From positions 1-20,481 of the IMG/VR virus record IMGVR_UViG_3300020213_001056: a DNA stretch of 20,481 bases; one strand, written 5' to 3'. Below, piece after piece: positions 1 through 7,668 of the stretch. This DNA comes from a virus. How positions within the stretch are numbered: position 1 is the stretch's first letter; the number at the start of each line of letters is the position of its first letter. Made by a program: the position numbers and the translations under genes. The notes below the pieces were generated by a model that was given only the letters and a program-made list of their open reading frames with translations, was not told where the DNA came from and made no database searches.

Positions 1-1364
1 ATGCTTCCCGAGCCGCTGCCCGACGAGGAACCAGAGGACGAGAACGACGACGACCCGCTCGACTTGCTGCCAGATGAGCCGCTGCCTGATCCCGACCCCG
101 AACCAGAGCCGGAGCCGGAGCCCGATCCGCTCCCGGAACCTGACCCCGAACCGGAGCTGCTGCCTGAGCCAGAGCCGGTGTGCGCGGTCGCGGGCATGTC
201 GTTGTGGACCCACACGCCCTCGGCGAGGAGTGTGTTTGTACCGGGGATGTGGATGGCGACGGTGCGGGTCGGCGCGTCGATGCGAACGGTGGACTCGACC
301 TCCTCCTCGTTCATGTGCTCATCGATCAGGAAGTCGCCGGGCTGGATGAACTCGGCGGACACGAAGCCCCACTCGTCGCCGCGGCGGATCATGAACGGGT
401 GCTCGGGCGTCGCCTTCAGGCGGCGGTTGATGACCATGAAGCCGTGGTGCTCGCCGAGGCGGATGCTCGCCACGCGCGCCGCGACAGGCGTGGCACCGTG
501 CAGGCCGTGGTGCGAGAGCCAGTTGTACTGGGCGCGGTACGGCACATCGACCTCGAGGCCCGGCACCTGGATGGAGGCCACCCGGTCGCCGGGCTTGAGG
601 TTCTCGATCGGCGTGAGGCGGCCGTCCTCGAGGCGGACGAGCGTGCCGAAGAGGAGACAGTTGCTGCCCGGGCCAGACCCGCCCGGCCCGCTGCCGCCCG
701 GACCCGACCCGCCGGGGCCGGAACCACCGGGGCCTGAGCCGCCCGGACCGCTACCGCCTCCCGAGGAACCGCCACCACCGGACGACCCGCCGCCGGAGGA
801 TCCACCTCCGGACGATCCGCCCGACGACGCGCCCGACGAAGCACCGGACGAAGCGCCGGACGAAGCGCCCGATGATGCGCCGGAGCTCATGTCTGAACTC
901 GCGCCCGAGCTCATTCCCGATGAACTACCGCCAGAGCTGCCGCTCGTGCTCATGCTCGACGACATACTTCCGCTCGACGAACCCGACATGCTGCTCGAAC
1001 CCGCGCCCGAACTGCTCGACGCGGATGGCGAACCGCTCTCCGTGCTGCTCGACGGCATCGAGTCCGTCGTGTGGCTGCTGTCGCTCGACGGCGTGTGCGT
1101 CGTACCCGGTGTGTTGCTCGTGAAGGCGCCGGTGGTGTAAAACGTCAGCGTCGGCGTGCCGCCCGGCCCGGTCGTGTAGATCACGTCGCCCGTGGTCGAG
1201 TAGCTCGCGGGCATGCTCGGCGTTTCCGTCGGCGTGGAGTACGAACTATCCGGAGTGTCCGTGCCCGATGGTGTCGAGTAGTTGCTCGACCCGCCGCCCG
1301 TGGGCGGCCGGCCCGTCGCCCAGACGGGGATGTATAAGTAGTATCGGGTCGGGCCGTCGCTCAT
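1..1364 (-). CDS. Hint (intein-like) domain protein with Ser/Thr/Gly-rich arms, C-terminus beyond the window
   Basis: The minus frame is open from ATG at 1364 to the left edge (454 codons, no stop), so the gene is cut off at its 3' end. The start overlaps the stop of the previous gene (ATGA), with GGAGG 7 nt upstream. Residues 1-235 are a low-complexity arm. It is Ser/Thr/Pro-rich at first, then SSGA repeats, then GPGGS repeats. Residues 236-388 form a Hint domain: Cys236 opens block A (CLLFGTLVRLEDGRLTPIE, then GDRV), TPEH at 319-322 is block B, and GTNTLLAEGVWVHN ends at Asn388. Asp389 follows, so the +1 Ser/Thr/Cys nucleophile is absent, as in bacterial intein-like domains. The second arm is (GS)n and continues out of the window. 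Its position after the tail genes suggests a fibre or surface appendage (inference). An unrelated secreted Hint protein is the alternative. Domain call sure; biological role unknown. Confidence 0.85.
   Translation of the reverse strand, partial: MSDGPTRYYLYIPVWATGRPPTGGGSSNYSTPSGTDTPDSSYSTPTETPSMPASYSTTGDVIYTTGPGGTPTLTFYTTGAFTSNTPGTTHTPSSDSSHTTDSMPSSSTESGSPSASSSSGAGSSSMSGSSSGSMSSSMSTSGSSGGSSSGMSSGASSDMSSGASSGASSGASSGASSGASSGGSSGGGSSGGGSSGGGGSSGGGSGPGGSGPGGSGPGGSGPGGSGPGGSGPGSNCLLFGTLVRLEDGRLTPIENLKPGDRVASIQVPGLEVDVPYRAQYNWLSHHGLHGATPVAARVASIRLGEHHGFMVINRRLKATPEHPFMIRRGDEWGFVSAEFIQPGDFLIDEHMNEEEVESTVRIDAPTRTVAIHIPGTNTLLAEGVWVHNDMPATAHTGSGSGSSSGSGSGSGSGSGSGSGSGSGSGSGSGSSGSKSSGSSSFSSSGSSSGSGSGS
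75..152 (-). repeat. (Gly-Ser)13 coding repeat
   Basis: Thirteen consecutive Gly-Ser dipeptides lie in the arm after the Hint domain. The 6-base units vary mainly at third positions (gagccg-like on the plus strand), which suggests selection on the peptide as well as simple slippage. Confidence 0.85.
201..659 (-). other. Hint domain (153 residues, Cys236 to Asn388)
   Basis: The catalytic elements of the Hint fold are all visible: the N-terminal Cys codon at 657-659, the block B Thr and His codons at 408-410 and 399-401, and the terminal His-Asn codons at 201-206. The length fits a mini-intein without an endonuclease. The residue after Asn is Asp, so self-cleavage is more likely than canonical splicing. 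Motifs are seen directly; activity is inferred. Confidence 0.85.
663..749 (-). repeat. GPGGS pentapeptide tandem repeat
   Basis: Five GPGGS units plus a final shortened GPGS, encoded by a 15-base unit, end two codons before the Hint-domain Cys. GPGGX is also the motif of elastic flagelliform silk; here it is more probably a flexible linker (inference). Confidence 0.88.
828..887 (-). repeat. SSGA 12-base tandem repeat
   Basis: Five SSGA tetrapeptides in a row are encoded by a 12-base unit, then grade into SSGG and SSGGG before the GPGGS block. This is typical of a slippage-grown low-complexity arm. Confidence 0.85.
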
Positions 1365-2278
1365 CGGGCGGCCTCCTGTGGCGCGGGGGAAGGTTTTTGG
1401 GCGGGCGGGTTTGGTTCGTACCACCCCTGCGTGCTGACGGGCTTGCCGCACTCGCCGGACGCGGCCTTCAGCGCCGCCGCGAAGTCCATGCGTTCGAACA
1501 CTTGGAGCTCGCTGCCCGGCGAGCAGTTCACCACGCGGAAGCGGTGCTTGTCGAAGTGCGGACGCAGCGCCTCGAAGCGGCGGGCCAGCGAGTCGTACAG
1601 GACATTGTTGTGTCGGATGGCGTTGGGTGCGCGGTGCTCGTCGAAGGCGTACTTGCGATCCGTGCCCATCTTGAAGTCGCACCCGAGGAGATACACCGTG
1701 CCGAAGCCCAGATGATGCAGCAGCCGCAGTGCCACGAGCATCACGCTCCGCTTCCCGGTGATGCCGATGGAATCGGCGTGCTTTCCGTCATTCCCCCACG
1801 GCACGGAGTCGCCGGTCAGGAACCGCTCATGGTCAAAGTGGTCGGCGCGGCGGAAGAACAGCATGCTGGGCATCTGGTGAACCCTGAACGCGCTGTTCCG
1901 CATCGTGCCGTCCGGATTCTGGATGCGAAGCCGCTTGTCCCACGCGCACGTCGGTACGAACTTCAGAATGCCCGGGTCCTTCCAGCCGGTGTCGATGAAG
2001 CGGCCGGGGTCATCCACGCACGTCCAGAGTGTGGGTCGATGCACCGACCAGGAGTTGTTCACACCCATCGTGACGATGCCCCGTCGGTTGAGCTGCGACA
2101 GGTCCACCTGCGTGAGCGACGGGCCAGACAGGATGAGGAACGCCGAGCGACCGCGATAGAACCCGGCCAGCGACACCGAATCGAAGTCGGCGGTGTAGAG
2201 GCGCAGGCCATCCCGCGCGGGCTTGCGCGCCTTCAGCCCCGCCTGGAGCGCGGTGATGTCGGACTGGTTCTCACGCAC
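1361..2278 (-). CDS. DUF115/MptE-like Rossmann protein (possible glycosyltransferase-related enzyme)
   Basis: Protein of 305 aa with the pattern of DUF115 (6-hydroxymethylpterin pyrophosphokinase MptE-like) proteins, a family that includes flagellin-glycosylation (Maf) factors and resembles sialyltransferase-type folds. Visible motifs are a glycine loop SGPSL at 51-55, GVNNS at 72-76, CVDDP at 87-91, YLLGCDF at 196-202 and NCSPGSEL at 251-258. The C-terminal 25 residues are Pro/Ala-rich. The GTG start at 2278 overlaps the methyltransferase stop by 8 bases and follows a GGAGG. Its own stop overlaps the start of the Hint gene. The coupling suggests a shared function, perhaps sugar modification of the Ser/Thr-rich arms (inference). 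Substrate unknown; the family call is from motif memory only. Confidence 0.7.
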   Translation of the reverse strand: MRENQSDITALQAGLKARKPARDGLRLYTADFDSVSLAGFYRGRSAFLILSGPSLTQVDLSQLNRRGIVTMGVNNSWSVHRPTLWTCVDDPGRFIDTGWKDPGILKFVPTCAWDKRLRIQNPDGTMRNSAFRVHQMPSMLFFRRADHFDHERFLTGDSVPWGNDGKHADSIGITGKRSVMLVALRLLHHLGFGTVYLLGCDFKMGTDRKYAFDEHRAPNAIRHNNVLYDSLARRFEALRPHFDKHRFRVVNCSPGSELQVFERMDFAAALKAASGECGKPVSTQGWYEPNPPAQKPSPAPQEAAR

Positions 2279-2870
2279 AGCCGCACCCCTCCTTCGCCGC
2301 GAACCGCCCGACGATGTACCGACCTTCGGCTTTCGGTGCAGTCACCGTGCCGACACGTCCGATGCGCTCCAGCCACCAGGCGAGCGGCTGCACGGTGGGA
2401 TGGAGCCCCTCGCCGGCAACGGTTGTACGGCTCGGGCGCGTGCAGATCGAGAACACGAAGTGTGCTCGACGGCGACCGACGCGCTGCATCTCCGCGAGCA
2501 CCGCATCCACATCCTCCGGCAGCAGATGCTCCAGGGCGTCGAAACTGGTCACCACGTCGGCAACGCCGTCCAAGAGGCCGGTCTTGTGCATGGCCCGAGG
2601 CACGTCGGCCTCTGGGAACGCGAAGTCGACACCCAGACCGTCGAGGCCAATCCGGCGCAGGTGCTGGATGAAGAGGTTCCGTCCGCAGCCAAAGTCCACC
2701 ACCAAGCGCGGCTTGTACTTCTGCACGAGCGGGATTGCCGCCGCGCCGTGGTTGGTCGCTCCGTAGCCGATTCCCGGCGCAGCCGGCCGCGCGGCGAGCG
2801 CGATGTACTTCTTCCGCTCATGCTCCCGGCGGGCCTCGATGTTCGGCTTGGCGGGGGCGGTCGTCGTCAT
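2271..2870 (-). CDS. Class I SAM-dependent methyltransferase
   Basis: A 199-aa protein with a Rossmann methyltransferase core: motif I VVDFGCG at 57-63, the acidic residue ending the next strand at Asp82 (GLGVDF), and DALEHL at 111-116, as in small-molecule or sugar methyltransferases. It lacks the (D/N/S)PP(Y/F) motif of DNA amino-methyltransferases and the PCQ motif of cytosine-C5 enzymes, so DNA is an unlikely target. The C-terminal part has a HPTVQPLAWWLERI segment. The start is the ATG at 2870 because it overlaps the previous stop as ATGA; upstream codons in this frame are antisense of the neighbouring gene. It sits directly before a DUF115-like gene and the Hint gene, so methylation of a glycan or virion protein is plausible (inference). 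Confidence 0.78.
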   Translation of the reverse strand: MTTTAPAKPNIEARREHERKKYIALAARPAAPGIGYGATNHGAAAIPLVQKYKPRLVVDFGCGRNLFIQHLRRIGLDGLGVDFAFPEADVPRAMHKTGLLDGVADVVTSFDALEHLLPEDVDAVLAEMQRVGRRRAHFVFSICTRPSRTTVAGEGLHPTVQPLAWWLERIGRVGTVTAPKAEGRYIVGRFAAKEGCGCA

Positions 2871-3895
2871 GATGCCCCCTCGATGTAGATGTTGAACTTC
2901 CGGTCCTCGTCGGCGGGATCGGCGATCTCGATCAGGCTCATCGCCTCGAAGACCCACACCGGCTTGCCCTTGCTGTTGCGCTCGCAGGTGAGCTGCACGC
3001 ACACGCCCTCGGGAATGGGTACGAGCTTGGGCTTGAGTGACCGCGCGGGCGGGCACTTGGGGAGGACGCCCGGCAACTCGCACACCGGCCCGAGTCCCAG
3101 CAGTCCGCCGAAGCCGGAGCCGGGGTCGAAGTCGTTCATGTGGTGGGCCTCGAAGCGGTTGATCGCCAGCCGCGTCGGGTCCTCGCCGCCGGCCGCCAAC
3201 TGCGACGACAGGCCCTCGGGCACCGGGACATATCGCAGATAGGTGTCGCTGCCGGGATCGCCATCGATCCGGGCTTCCACCCACGGGTAGCGCCAGCGGT
3301 TGTTCTCGGTGGGGATGGGCTGCGCTGCCCCGAGTATGGCCGTGACGCGGCTGGGTGAAGGCTGGCCCATCTCGATCACGGCCCACTTCTCGCCGACTCC
3401 CTCCTCCTTCCACAGGATCGGGATACCGCCCATCGGCGTGCTGGCCAGCACCGTTTCCTCGGGAGCCAGCTCGCAGGTCATGTCCGTCTCGTTGGTGATG
3501 AACACCCGCGCGGGCGTTACGCCCGTGAGCACGCAGCGCCCGATCTGGCCCGACTTGATCGGCTGGAGCGCCAGCACGAACGAGAGCGATGGCGATTCCT
3601 CGGTGGCGATCTCGCCGGTCAGGGGTGTGCGGCTATGGAATGTACGCTCCTGGTCCTCGCTGTCGGGCTCGACCAGCACGCCTGTGATCGCCAGCGCGTG
3701 GTACGGCTCGATGTCATCATCGGCATCGTTCCGCACGAGCACAATGCCCCGCTGCGCCGCTTCGGTGAGCGGGCCGGCGAGGTTGTTCCGCTCGCGCCGG
3801 CGCAGATCGACCGCCGCATCGACGAAAGCGTTGTACGCCGCCGCGGGGATGCGGAGCGGTTGGCCCGACCGGACTTTGCGGAACATGTCTCCCAT
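2867..3895 (-). CDS. Uncharacterised virion-module protein (342 aa)
   Basis: No family is identified with certainty. The N-terminus (FRKVRSGQPLRIPAAAYNAF, residues 5-24) is the most family-like segment. It is followed by beta-rich sequence with several short motifs such as GPVCELPGVLPKCPP near 275. There is no signal peptide or membrane segment. The ATG at 3895 was chosen because GAGGAG lies just upstream and it clears the previous stop at 3912; a longer frame to 3961 would overlap that gene. It lies between the tail proteins and the modification/Hint trio, so a role in the tail tip or adsorption structure is likely. This placement is inference. Confidence 0.72.
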   Translation of the reverse strand: MGDMFRKVRSGQPLRIPAAAYNAFVDAAVDLRRRERNNLAGPLTEAAQRGIVLVRNDADDDIEPYHALAITGVLVEPDSEDQERTFHSRTPLTGEIATEESPSLSFVLALQPIKSGQIGRCVLTGVTPARVFITNETDMTCELAPEETVLASTPMGGIPILWKEEGVGEKWAVIEMGQPSPSRVTAILGAAQPIPTENNRWRYPWVEARIDGDPGSDTYLRYVPVPEGLSSQLAAGGEDPTRLAINRFEAHHMNDFDPGSGFGGLLGLGPVCELPGVLPKCPPARSLKPKLVPIPEGVCVQLTCERNSKGKPVWVFEAMSLIEIADPADEDRKFNIYIEGAS

Positions 3896-3911
3896 CGTCT
3901 CCTCGTGGGGG

Positions 3912-4718
3912 TCAGATCCCCAGCCCCGTGAAGTTGCCCTCGTCGTACACCCGCTCGACATACGCCGCGACAGGCCGCTTCACGATCGCGTGCGAGCCTG
4001 TGTCCTCCTGGTCGGCGTACCGCACCCACAGGTACTCCCACCCCTTCTTGCTGATGCCGTTGATAGAGCCGACGGAGATGCCGCTCGCGTTCGGACTGGC
4101 CGCGAACCGGAACGAGATCTCCCAGTCGTCGTCGGGATCGGTGCCGCGCCGCGACCCGGATGCACCGAGGAACAGGACCTCGCCCGCCTGGAACCCCTTG
4201 AACGCGCCGGCGTTCACCTTGCCGGTGAGCGAGAAGAGCGTGCCCTTGTACGCGGCCGTTACCTGGTCATTGGTGAAGTAATGCGTCTCGGAGAACTGGT
4301 AGACCGGAACGGTGATGTCCACGCCCTCGACGCCGTCGGCGGTGACACCAATCGCGCCCTGGAAGTCCGGTGCCGTGGTGCCCGAGGCCGCGTGCGATGA
4401 GACGGTGTCCTTGCTCTGCGTGATGTGCTGCGTGCCGCCGCCGGTGTCGAAGGCGAAGATGCTCTCGGCGGGGGTCGGCAGTGAACTCTGGCTACGCCCG
4501 TAGCGGACGACCGCCTCCCACAGTTCGTCGCCGACGGGTTCGACCGACACCGATTGGCGCGGAAGCGTGTCATACGTTGCCGGGCTTGTCGTCTCGGCCT
4601 GGGCGCGGGCGGCAAGGTCGTCGTTGGTGCCGCGCACGGTGTAGACCAGTTCCGCCGAGGGGTTGTCGCCCTTGGTGGACTTGCGGCTCTCGAACTTCTC
4701 CGTCACAACAATCGGCAC
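3912..4718 (-). CDS. Uncharacterised tail-module structural protein (268 aa)
   Basis: First gene after the tape measure, where siphoviruses keep distal-tail and tip proteins, but it does not look like a standard Dit or Tal protein. The sequence is beta-rich and soluble, with LPRQSVSVEP near residue 53 and a repeated pattern of Gly/Thr/Asp-rich turns (FDTGGGTQ; GASGSRRGTDPDDDWEI). The start is GTG at 4718 behind AAGGAG with 8-nt spacing, 29 bases after the tape measure stop. No catalytic motif seen. Best called a virion protein of unknown function, possibly distal tail. Confidence 0.72.
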   Translation of the reverse strand: MPIVVTEKFESRKSTKGDNPSAELVYTVRGTNDDLAARAQAETTSPATYDTLPRQSVSVEPVGDELWEAVVRYGRSQSSLPTPAESIFAFDTGGGTQHITQSKDTVSSHAASGTTAPDFQGAIGVTADGVEGVDITVPVYQFSETHYFTNDQVTAAYKGTLFSLTGKVNAGAFKGFQAGEVLFLGASGSRRGTDPDDDWEISFRFAASPNASGISVGSINGISKKGWEYLWVRYADQEDTGSHAIVKRPVAAYVERVYDEGNFTGLGI

Positions 4719-4747
4719 GAACGGATCTCCTTAGGCGAACGACTGCG

Positions 4748-6739
4748 TCAGGCGAAAGTCAGTCCGCCGCTCTGCGCGGCATCGGCCAGCCGCTTGGTGT
4801 GCTTGGCGGTCTGCTCGGTGGCCTTGGCCGTGCGCTCGGCGGCCCCTCCATCGGACTCCAGTCCCTGCACACCCCGGGCGTTGAACGTGCCGCGCACGCT
4901 GATCCCCTTACCGATGACCTCGCCAAGCCCGGCGAGCCGGTCCTCGAACTCGGCCATCAGGTTGCGCGACGAAGCCGGACCGCGCTCGGCATCGGCCGCC
5001 TCGCGCTTCTGGCGGGCCTGTTCGATGGCGTCGGCGAGTTTCTGCTTGGCGGCGTCGAGCGCCGCCTGCGATTCCGCGAGCCCCGCCTCCGTGTTCGCCT
5101 TGAGTGCGGCCTGGGCCTCTTCAAAGTCCTGACCGATTCCGGCGAGCGTGGCCTCGTGCAGAGCAGCGGCCTGCTCGCGCTCCGCGGCACGCTCGCCCTC
5201 CCGTGCGGCCACCTGCCGTTGCGCTGCGCTCTCCAGTTCCGCCAGACGGGATTCGAGTTGATCATCGACAGTCCTCTTCGCGGCGTCCACGTCGAGCCCG
5301 GAGTCGAACAGCCCCTGGATCTCCAGTATCCGTTTGGCGACCCACGACGATGCCGACTCCCACACCTGCTGGAAGCCGGCGGTGAAGTTGCTCCAGGTCT
5401 TCGAAAGGAACGCGGTCGTCTCGATCCACGCAACTTCGAGCGCGTGGAAGACGATCTCCGCGGCGGCGAGCGCGCCGTACCACATGCCATAGGCGGTCGA
5501 GACGAAGAACTCCTTGGCATCGAGCCAGACCTTGTTGAGTGCCGCGACGCCCTGCTGCCAGATCACCTTGAGTGACAGCCACAGGATCTCGGCGGCCAGC
5601 GCGATGTCTCCCGCCGCGAGAGCGTCGGAGATGCCCCCGACGACCTTGGTGACCCACTCCCGCAGGCGTGTGAACTGCTCGCCGAGCCAGGCGAGGGCCT
5701 CGCCCCCTGCGCCCGTCGTGACGATGAGCACGCCGCCAAGCGCCACGATCGCCGCGATCGCCAGGCCGACGGGTGACAGGATGGCCCCGATGGCGGCACC
5801 GATCAGGCCAAAGGCCGTGCCGATGCCGCCGATGACCCCGGCGACGATGCCAAGAGTTGCCGCGATGCCGGAGACGATGTATCCGAGCGCGATGATGGCG
5901 ATGCCCGCCACGGCGACGGCGGCGGCGACCTTGAGCGCCCACACGACCGTCTCCCGGTTCGCCTTGATCCAGGTGGTGGCGCTGACGACGATCCGGGTGA
6001 TTCGCTCCGCCAGGTCCTTCAGCGTGGGCGCGAGCGCCCCGCCGATGGTGAACACGCCCTGCTTGAGCACCTTCCAGAGCGTGCCGAGGGCATCGTTGAG
6101 TTGCGCGGCGTCGCGGGCGGTTTCGGTGCTGACGGTGAGGCCGAAGCGCCGGGCTTCCTCCTGCATCGCTTCGATGCCCGCCGCCCCCTCGGCCATCAGC
6201 GGCAGGAGCTTGGTCCCCGCCTTGCCGAAAACGTCCATCGCGATGGCGGCCCGAAGTGTCGGGTCGGCCACCTTGGAGATCCGCTCCGCCAGAACCTTGA
6301 ACTGCTGTTCGGGCGAGAGCCCAGCCAGCTCCGCCGCGCTCAGGCCGAGTCGGTCGAGTGCATCCACTGCGGTGCTCGATCCCTGGGCGGCTTCACTCAG
6401 CGTCCGCTGCATGATCCGCACGCCGGACTCGAGGGTTTCGAGGTCCGCACCGGAGAGTTCGGCCGCATAGCCGAGTTCCGACAAGGCCTCAACACTCACG
6501 CCGGTTCGGATGCTCATCTTGTCGAGCACATCCCCCATGTCGGAGAACACCTTGGCGGTACCGAGGAGTCCGGTGATCGCTGCCGCCCCGATCCCGGCCA
6601 GTCGTGTGCCGATCGACCGCAACCCCGCGCCGAAGGCTTCGAGCTGCTTCTGGGCGCGGCGAAGCCCGGCGGTGAGCTTGTCGCTCACGCCTAGTTCGAC
6701 GAACGCCCGTCCAGCCCGGATGCCGCGCGTGTCAGCCAC
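4748..6739 (-). CDS. Tail tape measure protein
   Basis: A 663-aa tape measure of the TP901 type, which sets tail length and is thought to pass through the membrane at infection. Residues 60-220 carry the conserved helical region (FSDMGDVLDKMSIRTGVSVE; VFGKAGTKLLPLM). A long hydrophobic Ala/Gly/Ile stretch at 265-345 contains several potential membrane segments. A strong charged coiled coil spans about 490-590, and the C-terminus ends with the usual GTFNARG and heptad-like KATEQTAKHTKRLAD. The GTG start at 6739 has AAGGGAGG 7 nt upstream and is only 3 bases after the preceding stop. At about 1.5 angstrom per residue, a tail near 100 nm is expected, which fits a siphovirus. Confidence 0.93.
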   Translation of the reverse strand: MADTRGIRAGRAFVELGVSDKLTAGLRRAQKQLEAFGAGLRSIGTRLAGIGAAAITGLLGTAKVFSDMGDVLDKMSIRTGVSVEALSELGYAAELSGADLETLESGVRIMQRTLSEAAQGSSTAVDALDRLGLSAAELAGLSPEQQFKVLAERISKVADPTLRAAIAMDVFGKAGTKLLPLMAEGAAGIEAMQEEARRFGLTVSTETARDAAQLNDALGTLWKVLKQGVFTIGGALAPTLKDLAERITRIVVSATTWIKANRETVVWALKVAAAVAVAGIAIIALGYIVSGIAATLGIVAGVIGGIGTAFGLIGAAIGAILSPVGLAIAAIVALGGVLIVTTGAGGEALAWLGEQFTRLREWVTKVVGGISDALAAGDIALAAEILWLSLKVIWQQGVAALNKVWLDAKEFFVSTAYGMWYGALAAAEIVFHALEVAWIETTAFLSKTWSNFTAGFQQVWESASSWVAKRILEIQGLFDSGLDVDAAKRTVDDQLESRLAELESAAQRQVAAREGERAAEREQAAALHEATLAGIGQDFEEAQAALKANTEAGLAESQAALDAAKQKLADAIEQARQKREAADAERGPASSRNLMAEFEDRLAGLGEVIGKGISVRGTFNARGVQGLESDGGAAERTAKATEQTAKHTKRLADAAQSGGLTFA

Positions 6740-6742
6740 CGA

Positions 6743-7174
6743 TCAGCCTCCCTTCCGAATGGAGTTCCGCCACAGCAGCGGCAGCTTCGGCCGTTCCTGC
6801 TCGAGCGCCGGGGCCATGTACGGCCGCGCGGCGATCTTGACCTTGTGCGATGTGAGACGGCCGCCCTTGCGCCGAAGCACGACGGTGTCGCCGCCGTGCT
6901 CCAGCACGTTCGGCGCGACGCTCTTCTTGAAGCCAACCGGACCCACGACCACGGAGTCCGCCGCCTTGTCGTACCCGAACAGGATCAGCCGGCGCAGGCT
7001 CCCCTCGTGCGAGTGGGGAGGCTTGCCCGCGGGAGCCGAGCCCTTGCGCTTGCGCATGCCGGTCTTGGCCGCCGTGCGGATGAACGCGCCGGCTTTGCTG
7101 AGCACCTTCCGCTTGGCACCATCGACGGCGCGGACGACGGCCGAACGGTCGAAGAACATGTCCTTGATCCGCAT
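6743..7174 (-). CDS. HK97 gp10 / lambda gpZ-like minor tail protein
   Basis: A basic 143-aa protein with an N-terminal helix (AVVRAVDGAKRKVLSKAGAF), a Lys/Arg-rich segment (MRKRKGSAPAGKPPHSHEG) and a C-terminal RPYMAPALEQERPKLPLLW element. Together these resemble HK97 gp10-type neck/tail-joining proteins, where PYMxPAL near the end is typical. ATG at 7174 is taken as the start; a GTG at 7183 overlapping the lipoprotein stop (GTGA) would add three residues and is equally possible. A longer frame to 7438 is antisense. The location next to the tape measure is unusual, because this family normally sits before the tail tube gene. Confidence 0.68.
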   Translation of the reverse strand: MRIKDMFFDRSAVVRAVDGAKRKVLSKAGAFIRTAAKTGMRKRKGSAPAGKPPHSHEGSLRRLILFGYDKAADSVVVGPVGFKKSVAPNVLEHGGDTVVLRRKGGRLTSHKVKIAARPYMAPALEQERPKLPLLWRNSIRKGG

Positions 7175-7179
7175 GGTGA

Positions 7180-7668
7180 TCACGCGGTGCCCCCGCCCGT
7201 GCCACCGGTGCCGGTCAAGTCGCTGCCCTTCTCCAGGCCCTTGTTGAACGAGGCTTCCTTCTCCTTGCGGAGACGGCCCGAACCGATGAACAGGCCCGCG
7301 AGGCCGGTCAGCGCGGGGAGGGCGGGACCGAGCACGGGCAGGCCAGCAACGGTCGGACCGACCGTGTCGAGGGCCGAGAGCGTGAGTTGGCCGAGCAAGC
7401 CGCGGATCTCGCCCGCCCGCTCGATATTGCCCTTCCACTGCGCGCCGGTGGTCTGCGTCCCGTTGAACCAGTTCTGGTACTCGACCTCCGCCTCGTTGAG
7501 GCTGAGCGTCGAGGGGAGTCCGGTCGTCTGCTGGATCGTGTTGGGCGTCTTGACCTTGACGATGTCGCCCAAGTCAAAGCCCGCGCACGATGCCAGCACG
7601 AGCGCCATGAGCAGCAGGCCGACGATGTAGACGTAGTGGCGGGTGGAAAGCGAGCTGAGGAACTTCAT
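7180..7668 (-). CDS. Phage-encoded lipoprotein
   Basis: The 162-aa product begins with a lipoprotein signal: basic N-terminus, hydrophobic YIVGLLLMALV and a lipobox LASC with the acylated Cys at 28. The mature part contains acidic and aromatic residues (EVEYQNWFNG), a second hydrophobic region at about 94-128 (VGPTVAGLPVLGPALPALTG) and a charged RLRKEKEASFNKGLEKG before a Gly/Thr tail. Its ATG overlaps the chaperone stop (ATGA). It lies between tail chaperone and tape measure. It could act in superinfection exclusion, tail-membrane interaction or lysis; the sequence does not decide. Confidence 0.78.
   Translation of the reverse strand: MKFLSSLSTRHYVYIVGLLLMALVLASCAGFDLGDIVKVKTPNTIQQTTGLPSTLSLNEAEVEYQNWFNGTQTTGAQWKGNIERAGEIRGLLGQLTLSALDTVGPTVAGLPVLGPALPALTGLAGLFIGSGRLRKEKEASFNKGLEKGSDLTGTGGTGGGTA

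Noticed and set aside
75-887. Repeats as a CRISPR array or integrative repeat
   Set aside because: The repeats are in-frame codons of low-complexity protein arms with 6-, 12- and 15-base units and no spacers.
1-1140. Plus-strand 379-codon open frame rich in Pro/Glu/Asp
   Set aside because: It is the antisense of the Hint-domain gene. Its acidic/proline repeats are the complement of Gly/Ser codons, and it has no ribosome site.
1268-2671. Plus-strand 467-codon open frame
   Set aside because: It spans the Hint, DUF115-like and methyltransferase genes in antisense, with shifting low-complexity composition and no family motif.
2271-3413. Longer start for the methyltransferase
   Set aside because: The added 181 residues overlap the 342-aa protein in another frame and look non-coding; the ATG at 2870 overlaps the prior stop.
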